Assembly (NCBI GenBank): GCA_949388605.1
Contig: CASKJV010000006.1
Span: forward strand, 25,926 to 89,925
Direction of reading: 5' to 3'
Source of the DNA: an uncultured Clostridia bacterium
GTDB taxonomy: Bacteria > Bacillota > Clostridia > TANB77 > CAG-508
Length of the DNA stretch: 64,000 nucleotides
Shown: piece by piece, positions 17,921-26,941 of the stretch
Numbering within the stretch: the first letter of the stretch is position 1
Layout: the number at the start of each line of letters is the position of its first letter
Position numbers and translations under genes: made by a program
Notes under the pieces: generated by a model
Told to the model about the DNA's origin: nothing
The model's input: only the letters and a program-made list of their open reading frames with translations
Databases searched by the model: none

Positions 17921-20900
17921 ATGTATAACATTTTAAAAAACAAGATATATTCTCATTTTTATAGCACTTTTGTAAAAGAGTCTTATTTAAAGGTTTCTGA
18001 AGTTCCTAACAAAGAAGAAGTTTACTATAAAAAGAAAAAGAAACTGTTAGTTGTTTTAGTAAAAGATGAAGAGATTGGCTCTCAGATTTATGAAATCATA
18101 AAAGCTCTTAAAGATCGTAATGAGCAAATAAATACTGGAAGAATTTCTTTTAAAGTTGTAGATTATATCGTTGACAAACAAAATACTGTGCAAATGTTTT
18201 CCTTAAATTTTGCATATGATAATGAAATATCTTGGAATGATTTATCAAAACCAGAAAAGTTGCAGGAATTTGTGACTTTTGTAGATGTTATGCAGATAAA
18301 AGGTTATATTTTGAATGAAGCGAAATTTGAAGATGAAAAATGTTCTAGCCTTTCTGCTTTATTATCTTTTTTCGACTTGACAGGAACAAAAAGCGAGAAA
18401 GTAAAAGGCTGTATCATCAAGTATATTCATTATGCACTTTCTGGAGGAAGTAATTTTGATAAATTTTATACAGAAATTACTAATAGAAATGAAATTGTTC
18501 ATATTAGTGAGTTTCCGTATTCATTACCAATAATTAAATTATGCTATAATTATTTTTCTACAGGAAATATTCCAGAGTATATATCAGGAATTCTTGAAAA
18601 AGAAAATATTTTGCAGTGCTCTGAAAATGAATACAATGATTATTTAGTATTAACTAATGATAATCTCACAGATTATATGACTGTGACTGATACCAATAAT
18701 GACTACACAATTTATGCTGTAAATTCAGATGAAAGTATAAAAATATACAATACTATTTCTTCAAAGTTTTCAGATTTCTTAAGGGATAAATTGAATTTCC
18801 TTAAGTATAATATGGGAAACTGTTTAGAACAAATTGATAGATTAATTATTGATTGTAATGGAAATATAATTGGCTACAAATTCACATTAAAAGATTTAGA
18901 TGGATACAAGTTATTCACAACTTTAAATGTTCCTAAATTTGTTACAAGTCAAATGTTAATATTTCAAAATATATGGGAACTGGAAAAACAGTTAAAAGAA
19001 CTTAATTCCTATAGAATTAAATTTGGAGAAGAAGAAAATGATTTTGATATTGAAAAATCATTAACAATAATGTCTCCTGGATATCGGTATACTGTTGTAC
19101 CTTATCAAAATACCATCAAAGACTTATTTAATCTTGTAACACAAAATCCTTGCATAATTGAGAAACAACTTATTGATTTATTATTTAAAATGTTATTAAA
19201 TTATTTAAATAATGAATATGGAGAAGTTCATGATGAGCAAGAGATTTTAGATAAAAAAGAAATAAGGTATTTAACACCTGGATTGGCCAAACAATTTGTG
19301 AATTACGTTTTAAATAGCAAATATTATGACTATTATGAAGCGTATAAAAGTTTTTCTGATTTATCAGAAAATGAGCGCTGTAGTACATGCATATCGATTA
19401 TATATGATAAAAGATTTGTGTATGATCCAACAAACGTATCATTTGTTTTTGATTACGAAGTTGAAAATCAAAAAGATATTAAGCTGAAAAAAGGAACAGA
19501 AGAGATTTTGGCCGATGGAAGTAAATTACTAATATTCGATAGCAAAACCAATATTAAAAAATTGCAAAAATATGAAGAGAAGATAATTAATGAGCTTGAT
19601 TCTATTGGATGCGACGAATATAGGCGTGATGGAAAAATACTAAAAGTAGATAAAGTAATTTACTCTAAAGAAATAGATAGTAATGGAATGTATAAACTTA
19701 TTGGATATATTACCCGCCCTTTAAAAGGAGAACTTTTAACAGATGATTTTATTTTAAGTCTGAATAATAAAGAATTATTAAAATTTATAGTATATTATCT
19801 TGGTATTTTTGATAAAGTCCAAAATCAACATATCTCTTGGGATAAAAATACTGTTTGGGTAGATAAACAAAACGATACATTTACTTTCTACTTTGATATA
19901 CTAAATAGTAATTTCAATATTGAAAAGACCTATACAGATTCATTTTCTTGGATAAAGGATTACTTAATTGATAAAGGTTATAATCCAAATGCTTTTATGG
20001 GACTAGAAGACTTTCAGCCAACGACGAATTTTGCTGCTTTTGGACGTTATGATTATAGTTCTTTATTAGTATTATCCATTAGTTTAGATTCGTATTGTGA
20101 AGATCACAAGATATATTATGATAGTACTAAAATGGCATGTCCTGCATGCTTGGAAAGTAAATTTTTTGTTACATCAGAAACCAAAAATAATATTATCAAA
20201 TTATTTGAAGACTCAATTGCAACTCATTATAGAATAGATATATCAGATGGATTTAAGCCATATAATCTTAAGGTTTACAAGAAATCATGCAATATCAATA
20301 TACAAGAAGTAGAAAACAATATAGATGAAATTGTAAGCAGAAGAATAATTCATAAAGACTTAAACTTAGGTCAGAAATGCTTTGTACCTTATAAAAAAGC
20401 TTTTAATTCAAAATCGGAATTCATAGGATATATTTATGAAGCGGTTGACTTTGATAATCCATTAGATATTGATATGGATAATATAACTATTGATCCGGCA
20501 CTATGCATTAATCTGAATGATTCGAGAAAATTTAAAAATCTTCCTAGATTAAAATGCTTAATAAGATTATTATCCCAGGTAGAAGAACTTATAAAGAATG
20601 GATTTACTTTTATTGATAATCCTTTTACTAATGTATATTTGAGCAAAGAACATAAAAAACAGGTTCAGATATTAAATATAGAATTTGCCAAAAAGAGAAG
20701 AAAAAAGAGAACAAACTTGAAAAATAGTAAAAATTGGGCATACCAATATGTATCTAATATTATTTCTTTAGATGATACTCTTGAATTAAAAGAACATAGT
20801 TCAGAATTCAATTCTCTTTATGAACAAATGTTAGAGTTAGAAAGTAATTTGACAAATTATTGCTCTATCCACAAATTATATTATGACAGAAAATATGCAT

Positions 20901-22774
20901 TTTGTCCTAAATGTATAAGCAAAAAAGAATTTGATGAGCTGGATAAGGAATTTGTAAATATTAATGAAATTACTTCAAAAAAACCTATTGCTGAAGGTGG
21001 AGAGTCAATTCTATATCCATATGAAAATAACTCAATTGCAAAAATTTTCAAAACAGATGAAGAGTCTGAAGTAGATATTTTATTTAAAAGCATAATTCTT
21101 ACAAGGATTTGGCGAAAAAGAGAAATTTTGGAAAATCTTAACATTCAAAATCACAAAGTCAAATTTATATATGCTAAAAAAGTTCTTTTTAGTAGAAAAA
21201 ATAAACTTGTTGGATACATTATGGACGAAGTAGAAAATGGATTTTCGCTTTCTGTTTTACGGAATAAAGAAAAAATTGAAGAACTTGGGTTAACCAGAAA
21301 AGATGTATTAGAAATATTAATAACAGTAGGTGAAGGCATTAAAATTCTGCATGATAAAGCAGACATTTATATTGGTGATTTAAATGGTGATAACATTTTA
21401 TTTGATATTAATAAAAATGTATATTTCTTAGACTTTGATGGAATGGGAATTGACGATATTGCTCCTACGTTTTTTACAGATGAATATCTTGACCCACTTT
21501 CTGAAGGAAATATAACAATGAAAGACGATTGGTATTCATTTGCTATTCAGGCTTTCCATTATCTTACTTTTGTACATCCATTTAATGGAATTTATTCTAC
21601 TGTAATAGATGGACAAAAAGTAAATTTGGAAATTGTTGATAAAATGGCGCAAAGGATATCTCTTCTTGGAAATCACGGAATAGAAGTTCCCGATGTAGCA
21701 GAATCTTGGGATTGGATGGAAGATGATTTGGAAAAAATATTTTTAAATATATTTGAAGGAAATGTTAGAGAAAGTATTGTTCCACAGCTCAAAAAACAAT
21801 ATAATGTTTTATATGGAAAGAATGTAGTTCAATCAACTGATAATAACAAATCATTCTCAATTAATTCCAAATATCTGGCAATACCAGCTAAACGATTTTT
21901 ATATGAACCAATACAGGTTATCAATGACTATTCAATAGTATCTAAGGAAGTGGTATCTGAAGACCATGAAAATGGCTTTGTATCCATTTTGGGAAGAAAA
22001 GATATTGAGCATACTATTAGTTGCTCTCCAATTGGAATTAATAATGTATTACTATCAGATGATGAAGATTTTGCTTTTATAATCTATAGTGATAAGATAT
22101 TAGTTGTTGATTTAAAATTAAATGTTAGAATCCATACAGAAATAGGAAATGCTATTAATAATGCGGTTCTAAATGAAGACAATTTGTATTACACTGATAT
22201 AAAAAATGGAAAAAACGTTATTTTTAATTTGAAAATTATCCGCACACCAGAAGAAGTACAAGTAAAGAAAAAAACGATTGACTTCTTAGCGGAACAAGAA
22301 ACACGAGGATTTTTAGCTAAATTTAATTCAAAATTTGTTATAGTTAAACATTCCTTAGACGGTTCCGAAGATGAAATTTATTGCAATGAAGAAAAACTTT
22401 GTAGCATAACTTGTAATAATAGTACTATTGCATACAATATTATTTATGATGATGCTTCTAATTTTTGGCTCGTTATAAATAATGAAGGCAATGGAATTAT
22501 TATTAAAACTTTACTCGGAACATATGAACGTATTAATATTAGAGATATTATAGGGAATCGTAAATTTAATATAAACAATATTAGTTTTACTAGAGGATAT
22601 ATTTATGTCCCGACTGAAAATTGCCTGTATCTAATTAATACAATAGACCAAACAAAAACTAAGAAAATGGAGGTTGATAAAATTATAACACCAGATTCAA
22701 GGTTGTATGATATTAACCCTAAAGGGTTTAGTGTTATAGCAGATAATAAATTTTACGATATTCGTAAAAAATAA
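17921..22774 (+). CDS. Giant multidomain protein kinase
   Basis: A 1,617-residue protein without membrane helices. A kinase domain spans about residues 1015-1290: AEGGES (1024-1029) as glycine loop, K1041 in IAKIF, the catalytic loop IGDLNGDN with D1153 and N1158, and LDFDG with D1171. Two zinc-ribbon-like motifs of the form CxxHxxxYY...CPxC lie at 726-743 and 981-998. The stretch between them (about 750-980) mirrors the kinase domain's lobes, including an IGYI-type hinge strand, but lacks catalytic residues; an earlier stretch (about 530-720) looks similar. The region after about 1330 is beta-rich and may be a propeller. It likely phosphorylates partners that the neighbouring PP2C dephosphorylates. 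Confidence 0.78.
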   Translation: MYNILKNKIYSHFYSTFVKESYLKVSEVPNKEEVYYKKKKKLLVVLVKDEEIGSQIYEIIKALKDRNEQINTGRISFKVVDYIVDKQNTVQMFSLNFAYDNEISWNDLSKPEKLQEFVTFVDVMQIKGYILNEAKFEDEKCSSLSALLSFFDLTGTKSEKVKGCIIKYIHYALSGGSNFDKFYTEITNRNEIVHISEFPYSLPIIKLCYNYFSTGNIPEYISGILEKENILQCSENEYNDYLVLTNDNLTDYMTVTDTNNDYTIYAVNSDESIKIYNTISSKFSDFLRDKLNFLKYNMGNCLEQIDRLIIDCNGNIIGYKFTLKDLDGYKLFTTLNVPKFVTSQMLIFQNIWELEKQLKELNSYRIKFGEEENDFDIEKSLTIMSPGYRYTVVPYQNTIKDLFNLVTQNPCIIEKQLIDLLFKMLLNYLNNEYGEVHDEQEILDKKEIRYLTPGLAKQFVNYVLNSKYYDYYEAYKSFSDLSENERCSTCISIIYDKRFVYDPTNVSFVFDYEVENQKDIKLKKGTEEILADGSKLLIFDSKTNIKKLQKYEEKIINELDSIGCDEYRRDGKILKVDKVIYSKEIDSNGMYKLIGYITRPLKGELLTDDFILSLNNKELLKFIVYYLGIFDKVQNQHISWDKNTVWVDKQNDTFTFYFDILNSNFNIEKTYTDSFSWIKDYLIDKGYNPNAFMGLEDFQPTTNFAAFGRYDYSSLLVLSISLDSYCEDHKIYYDSTKMACPACLESKFFVTSETKNNIIKLFEDSIATHYRIDISDGFKPYNLKVYKKSCNINIQEVENNIDEIVSRRIIHKDLNLGQKCFVPYKKAFNSKSEFIGYIYEAVDFDNPLDIDMDNITIDPALCINLNDSRKFKNLPRLKCLIRLLSQVEELIKNGFTFIDNPFTNVYLSKEHKKQVQILNIEFAKKRRKKRTNLKNSKNWAYQYVSNIISLDDTLELKEHSSEFNSLYEQMLELESNLTNYCSIHKLYYDRKYAFCPKCISKKEFDELDKEFVNINEITSKKPIAEGGESILYPYENNSIAKIFKTDEESEVDILFKSIILTRIWRKREILENLNIQNHKVKFIYAKKVLFSRKNKLVGYIMDEVENGFSLSVLRNKEKIEELGLTRKDVLEILITVGEGIKILHDKADIYIGDLNGDNILFDINKNVYFLDFDGMGIDDIAPTFFTDEYLDPLSEGNITMKDDWYSFAIQAFHYLTFVHPFNGIYSTVIDGQKVNLEIVDKMAQRISLLGNHGIEVPDVAESWDWMEDDLEKIFLNIFEGNVRESIVPQLKKQYNVLYGKNVVQSTDNNKSFSINSKYLAIPAKRFLYEPIQVINDYSIVSKEVVSEDHENGFVSILGRKDIEHTISCSPIGINNVLLSDDEDFAFIIYSDKILVVDLKLNVRIHTEIGNAINNAVLNEDNLYYTDIKNGKNVIFNLKIIRTPEEVQVKKKTIDFLAEQETRGFLAKFNSKFVIVKHSLDGSEDEIYCNEEKLCSITCNNSTIAYNIIYDDASNFWLVINNEGNGIIIKTLLGTYERINIRDIIGNRKFNINNISFTRGYIYVPTENCLYLINTIDQTKTKKMEVDKIITPDSRLYDINPKGFSVIADNKFYDIRKK

Positions 22775-22778
22775 AAGT

Positions 22779-22811
22779 ATCGAGACCACATAATGTGGTC
22801 TCGATTTTTTA
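22779..22811 (+). terminator. Terminator of the Ter-like island
   Basis: TCGAGACCACA and TGTGGTCTCGA form an 11-base-pair stem with a 3-base loop, followed by TTTTTT. Confidence 0.92.
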
Positions 22812-22842
22812 TAGGAATTTTCTATTAAATTCTATTATAGAA
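22811..22842. repeat. Dispersed palindromic repeat, degenerate copy 4
   Basis: ATAGGAATTT and AATTCTATTATAG arms around a short spacer, followed by AAGCTTTTTGAGAAAC, which resembles the flank of copy 2. Confidence 0.4.
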
Positions 22843-22889
22843 GCTTTTTGAGAAACTTGATACATCTAGATAAAACAATTTTATTATTC

Positions 22890-22918
22890 TAGACATAAAT
22901 TATTAGTTATGCTATAAT
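22890..22918 (+). promoter_or_regulatory. Promoter of prfB
   Basis: TAGACA and TATAAT with a 17-base spacer, 37 bases upstream of the GTG start. Confidence 0.6.
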
Positions 22919-22954
22919 GCTAATGTAAATTAGTATGAGGAGAAAGAACAATAA

Positions 22955-24061
22955 GTGTTAGAATTAGAAGAAAATCTTAAATTTTTAAACAAACTAGATA
23001 ACAAATTAAAAGAAATAAAAGCTTCCATGAAAATTGAAACTTTAAAACTTGAATTAAAAAACTTAGAAAATGAATCTTTAGAAAAAGATTTTTGGAATAA
23101 TCAAGAAAATTCAAGTTTAGTTTTTTCGAAAATAAAAAGATTACAAAAAAAAATTGGACTATATGAAAATTTAGAGTCTGATTTAATTAACCTAATAGAA
23201 ATGAATAAATTACTTACTTTAGAACCTGAGCAAGAACTTATAAATGAATTATTAGCAAATACAAAAAAAATACAAGAAGATTGCAATAAATTAGAAATTG
23301 AAACTTTATTTTCAGGAAAATATGATATTAATAATGCTATATTAACAATGCATCCTGGAGCAGGGGGGACTGAATCTCAAGATTGGGTTCAAATGTTATA
23401 TAGAATGTATGGGAAATGGGCTATTTCCAATGGATTTTCTATAAAAGAGCTTGATTATTTAGATGGAGATGAAGCAGGAATAAAAAGTGTAACATTTTTA
23501 ATTTCTGGTGATTATGCTTATGGATACTTAAAAGGAGAAATGGGGGTTCATAGATTAGTTAGAATATCTCCTTTTGATAGTGGAGGAAGAAGACATACTT
23601 CTTTTGCATCTGTGGAAGTATTACCTGAAATTACAGATGATATTGAAGTCGAAATTAATTCTGACGATCTAAGAATAGACACTTACAGAGCTTCTGGAGC
23701 AGGTGGACAACATGTTAACAAAACAGATTCTGCAGTGCGTATTACTCATATTCCTACCAATATTGTTGTATCGTGTCAATCTGAACGTTCACAAACAATG
23801 AATAAAGAAACAGCAATGAAAATGCTTAAATCCAAATTATTAGATTTAAAAGAAAAAGAAAATAAAGAAACTATTTCTGAGTTAAAAGGTGAACAAAAAG
23901 ATATTGCATGGGGAAGTCAAATTCGCTCTTATGTTTTTTGTCCATATACATTGGTTAAAGATCACAGAACAAATTATGAAATAGGAAATGTTGATTCTGT
24001 AATGGATGGCAACTTAAATGATTTTATGCAAGCTTATTTGAAAATGATAAGTAAAACTTAA
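22955..24061 (+). CDS. prfB: Peptide chain release factor 2
   Basis: Ends translation at UGA and UAA codons. SPF at 205-207 is the RF2-specific codon recognition motif and GGQ at 250-252 releases the peptide. The 368 residues form one continuous frame. The programmed +1 frameshift (CTTTGA) that controls RF2 in many bacteria is absent. The GTG at 22955 lies 12 bases after GAGGAG, rather far, but the N-terminal helix continues to it and no better start exists. The gene has its own promoter, separate from the island upstream. Confidence 0.95.
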   Translation: MLELEENLKFLNKLDNKLKEIKASMKIETLKLELKNLENESLEKDFWNNQENSSLVFSKIKRLQKKIGLYENLESDLINLIEMNKLLTLEPEQELINELLANTKKIQEDCNKLEIETLFSGKYDINNAILTMHPGAGGTESQDWVQMLYRMYGKWAISNGFSIKELDYLDGDEAGIKSVTFLISGDYAYGYLKGEMGVHRLVRISPFDSGGRRHTSFASVEVLPEITDDIEVEINSDDLRIDTYRASGAGGQHVNKTDSAVRITHIPTNIVVSCQSERSQTMNKETAMKMLKSKLLDLKEKENKETISELKGEQKDIAWGSQIRSYVFCPYTLVKDHRTNYEIGNVDSVMDGNLNDFMQAYLKMISKT

Positions 24062-24084
24062 TTTAGTACAGAAAGAAAAAAGTC

Positions 24085-24113
24085 TTGGTATTAAAAATTA
24101 AATATGTTATAAT
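24085..24113 (+). promoter_or_regulatory. Promoter of the aspartokinase gene
   Basis: TTGGTA and TATAAT with a 17-base spacer. It implies a leader of about 205 bases before the coding region. Confidence 0.6.
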
Positions 24114-24156
24114 ATCCATTATAACACTGTGAGCAATTATATATTGTTCATATATT

Positions 24157-24264
24157 AATATCTAATTTATTACATAAAATTAGATATTAAATATTGTAAT
24201 AAATCACTCAATTCAAATATTAAATATATAATATAGTATGGACTTATGTTTTATTACAATATTT
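24157..24264 (+). promoter_or_regulatory. Structured leader upstream of aspartokinase
   Basis: Two inverted repeats lie in the predicted leader: TAATATCTAATTT with AAAATTAGATATTA (24157-24189), and a perfect 15-base pair of arms, AAATATTGTAATAAA at 24189-24203 with its complement at 24250-24264. The arms are almost entirely A and T, so stability is modest. I could not match it to the lysine riboswitch or a T-box, and no T run follows. Confidence 0.35.
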
Positions 24265-24328
24265 ATACATAGTAATTTTTAAATTTAAAAAATACTATTA
24301 GTTTATAAAAAAAAAGAGGGTACAACAT

Positions 24329-25537
24329 ATGGGAATAATTGTACAAAAATTTGGAGGTAGTTCTGTTTCTAATCTAGAAAAATTAGAATATGTATCAGAA
24401 CATATAATTGATGAGGTTAAAAAAGGAAACAAAGTAGTAGTTGTTGTTTCAGCACAAGGAAAAACTACAGATAGATTAATAGCAGAAGAAGCTGAAATTA
24501 CAGATAATCCTAATGGAAGAGAACATGATGTTTTAGTATCAACAGGAGAACAAATTACAACTGCAAAACTTGCAATGTTACTAAATAAAAAGAAATATAA
24601 AGCAGTTTCATTAACTGGATGGCAAATTCCTATAATAACAAATAGCCAATTTATGAATAGTAGAATTAGATATATTCATAAAAAAACAATAGAAGATTAT
24701 TTAAATTCTGGAAATATTGTAATAGTAGCAGGTTTTCAAGGTGTTGACGAGAATGGAAATATTACTACATTTGGAAGAGGTGGTTCAGATACTACTGCAG
24801 TTGCATTATCAGCCACTTTAAAAGCTGAAAGATGTGACATTTTTACAGATGTTGACGGTGTTTACACATCAGATCCTAGAATAGTTAATAAAGTAATCAA
24901 GCTAAAAACATTATCTTACGATGAAATGCTTGAAATGTCTAGCATGGGGGCAAAAGTACTTCATAATAGATGCGTTGAAATTGGAAAAAAATATAATGTA
25001 CCTATATATGTAAAATCTACTTTTGAAAAAAATAGTATAGGAACATTAGTATCAAATAATAATTTAGAAGACCTAGTTATAAATGGCGTTACTAAAGATG
25101 ATTATATTTCTAGAATAACAATAGTTGGTTTAGAAAATAAAATTGGAAAAACTTATCAACTTTTTAAAATTCTTTCTAAAAATTTAATTAATGTTGATGT
25201 AATAGTCCAATCTTTTGGTGAACATATTACAAAAGATATAGCATTTACAGTAAAAATGAATGACTTAAAAAAGACCTTAACAGTATTAGAAGAAAACAAA
25301 AACGAGTTAGGAATACAAGATATTCTTCACAGTGAAAACTTATCAAAAGTTTCAATAATTGGAGTAGGAATTGCAAATAAGCCAGGTGTTGCTGCAGATA
25401 TGTTTGAAGCCTTATATGAAAATAATATCAATATGCATATGGTTACAACTTCTGAAATTAAAATTTCTGTACTTGTAAATTCTAATCAATCAGATTTAGC
25501 TGTTCAAGCGATTCATAAAAAATTTTTTGGAGAATAA
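24329..25537 (+). CDS. lysC: Aspartate kinase
   Basis: Phosphorylates aspartate, the entry step to lysine, threonine, methionine and diaminopimelate synthesis. KFGGSSV begins at residue 7, and FGRGGSDTTAVALSA and FTDVDGVYTSDPR are conserved catalytic and substrate segments. Two ACT regulatory domains occupy about residues 265-402. At 402 residues it is the monofunctional single-subunit length. GAGGG precedes the ATG. It stands alone between its own promoter and terminator; feedback control by an amino acid is expected from the ACT domains, but which one cannot be read from the sequence. Confidence 0.94.
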   Translation: MGIIVQKFGGSSVSNLEKLEYVSEHIIDEVKKGNKVVVVVSAQGKTTDRLIAEEAEITDNPNGREHDVLVSTGEQITTAKLAMLLNKKKYKAVSLTGWQIPIITNSQFMNSRIRYIHKKTIEDYLNSGNIVIVAGFQGVDENGNITTFGRGGSDTTAVALSATLKAERCDIFTDVDGVYTSDPRIVNKVIKLKTLSYDEMLEMSSMGAKVLHNRCVEIGKKYNVPIYVKSTFEKNSIGTLVSNNNLEDLVINGVTKDDYISRITIVGLENKIGKTYQLFKILSKNLINVDVIVQSFGEHITKDIAFTVKMNDLKKTLTVLEENKNELGIQDILHSENLSKVSIIGVGIANKPGVAADMFEALYENNINMHMVTTSEIKISVLVNSNQSDLAVQAIHKKFFGE

Positions 25538-25620
25538 AATATTTTAAATATATTTAGGTAATTAGTCAATGCTATGTATATCTTATAGGATATTGTTAAC
25601 AATTTCCTAAGATAAATCAG

Positions 25621-25648
25621 ACTCCCTCTTTTTTGAGGGAGTTTTTTG
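25621..25648 (+). terminator. Terminator of lysC
   Basis: ACTCCCTC and GAGGGAGT around six T bases, followed by TTTTTT. Confidence 0.92.
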
Positions 25649-25651
25649 TGT

Positions 25652-25678
25652 CATATAAGAAATTCCTATTATATAAAG
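25652..25678. repeat. Partial dispersed repeat, copy 5
   Basis: Only the right arm (AAATTCCTATTATATAA-like) of the family is recognisable, just after the lysC terminator. Confidence 0.35.
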
Positions 25679-25721
25679 TATTCAGTAAGATTTACACATG
25701 TTTTTATTCCATAATTTTGTT

Positions 25722-25755
25722 CTAAACTTATATTTATTGAATAAATATAAGTTAG
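25722..25755. repeat. Inverted repeat upstream of yabP
   Basis: CTAAACTTATATTTAT and ATAAATATAAGTTAG form a 15-16 base-pair hairpin with a tiny loop. It lies about 75 bases before yabP, has no T run, and might be an operator or a transcript-stability element. Confidence 0.4.
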
Positions 25756-25828
25756 AATAATTATAAATTATTAAAAAAAGAAGTATAATCATTATCTTTT
25801 TGTAATTATTTTAAAAAGGAGGTATTTT

Positions 25829-26119
25829 ATGGAAGAATTAAAAAAAGTAACTAATACTTTTCAAAATATAGTATTAGAAAATCGTGAAAAATTAAATATT
25901 ACTGGTATAGTTGATGTATTAAGTTTTGATGATCAAATAATAATAGTAGAAACAGAATTAGGTTTGTTAACTATTAAAGGAGAGGATTTAAAAATAAATA
26001 AATTAAGTATAGATACTTCTGATTTTTCAGTAGATGGAAAAATAAATAGTCTTGTGTATTCGAGTTCTGACAGTAATATGTCAAAAAATAAAAATATATT
26101 AAGTAAAATATTTAAATAA
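25829..26119 (+). CDS. yabP: Spore coat/sporulation protein YabP
   Basis: A 96-residue protein of the YabP/YqfC family. In B. subtilis YabP is needed for sporulation and is made in the mother cell. The central ITGIVDVLSFDDQIIIVETELGLLTIKGEDLKI segment (described by parts: ITGIVDV, TELGLLTIKGEDL) is the conserved family core. AAGGAGG lies 9 bases before the ATG. It is followed directly by yabQ, as in other endospore formers, then divIC. I saw no certain sporulation sigma factor promoter. Confidence 0.88.
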   Translation: MEELKKVTNTFQNIVLENREKLNITGIVDVLSFDDQIIIVETELGLLTIKGEDLKINKLSIDTSDFSVDGKINSLVYSSSDSNMSKNKNILSKIFK

Positions 26120-26134
26120 GGTGTGACTTTTGAT

Positions 26135-26536
26135 ATGAAATTTTTTTCTCAAGAAGAAATATTCTTACTTTTCTTTATTATAGGGATAATAATAGGGTTA
26201 ATATTTGATTTTTTTAAAGTATTAAGGAAATCTTTTAAAACAACAGATATAATCACTTTTGTAGAGGATCTACTATTTTTATGTATTTCTGGTGGATTAG
26301 TAGTATTTAGTATTATAAAATTAAATGGCGGAGAAGTAAGATTTTATCTATTTCTAGGAATATTTTTTGGAGTATTAATTTATTCTTTGACAATAAGTAA
26401 TTTATATGTTATAATTCTATATGAATTTATAAAAATATGTAAAAAAGTTTTTATATTTTTTAATAAAATTCTTTTTACAATATTAAAAACATGCAAAAAT
26501 GTATTAAAATATATTTACTTAAAAATAAAAAAATAA
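26135..26536 (+). CDS. yabQ: Sporulation membrane protein YabQ
   Basis: A 133-residue membrane protein of the YabQ family, required for spore cortex formation in B. subtilis. Hydrophobic segments lie at about 10-28, 46-64 and 70-92, followed by a long basic, Phe-rich helix. The GIIIGLIFDFFKVLRK segment is typical. The reading frame opens at a GTG at 26123, but I prefer the ATG at 26135 preceded by AAGGTGTG. It starts 15 bases after yabP, so the two are co-transcribed. Confidence 0.85.
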   Translation: MKFFSQEEIFLLFFIIGIIIGLIFDFFKVLRKSFKTTDIITFVEDLLFLCISGGLVVFSIIKLNGGEVRFYLFLGIFFGVLIYSLTISNLYVIILYEFIKICKKVFIFFNKILFTILKTCKNVLKYIYLKIKK

Positions 26537-26550
26537 TGGAGATACATAGG

Positions 26551-26829
26551 ATGAATATATCAAAAATAAACAAAATATTAAATTTAATAGTAATTTTATT
26601 AGTTATATATGTTATATTTACTTCAATAAAACAACAAACAAAATTAAATTCTTATGATAAAGATATCTCATACTATAATTCTCAAAAAGAAGATTTAATT
26701 AGCAAAAAGGAAGAATTATTAGCTACTAAAAAAAATGTTGATTCAGAAGAATATATCGAACAAGTAGCCAGAGAAAAACTTGATATGTATTATCCGAACG
26801 AAACTGTTTATATTGATGTAAGTAAATAG
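26551..26829 (+). CDS. divIC: Septum formation initiator, DivIC/FtsB family
   Basis: A 92-residue bitopic protein with one membrane helix at about 11-28 and an extracytoplasmic coiled coil, ending in the conserved EEYIEQVAREKLDMYYPNET-like stretch. It works with FtsL and DivIB in the division septum. The frame is open upstream to 26491 inside yabQ; I chose the ATG at 26551, 9 bases after GGAG. The yabP-yabQ-divIC order is the usual one in Clostridia and Bacilli, which supports all three assignments. Confidence 0.88.
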   Translation: MNISKINKILNLIVILLVIYVIFTSIKQQTKLNSYDKDISYYNSQKEDLISKKEELLATKKNVDSEEYIEQVAREKLDMYYPNETVYIDVSK

Positions 26830-26941
26830 AGTTATCTATTTACTTTTAAACTTATTATTTTATATCATTAAAAATTTTTATCTCAATTGTTTGTTTCTAA
26901 ATAAATTTCCTACAAATAAAAATTAAATAAGGGGGCAAATT

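Noticed and set aside
22931..22961. Possible frameshift start for prfB using ATG 22935
   Set aside because: The frame stops after eight codons and no CTTTGA slip site is present; joining it would need a -1 shift without a slippery run.
24062..24328. Lysine riboswitch or T-box before the aspartokinase
   Set aside because: None of the conserved purine-rich loops of the lysine riboswitch, and no T-box AGGGTGG-type sequence, could be found.
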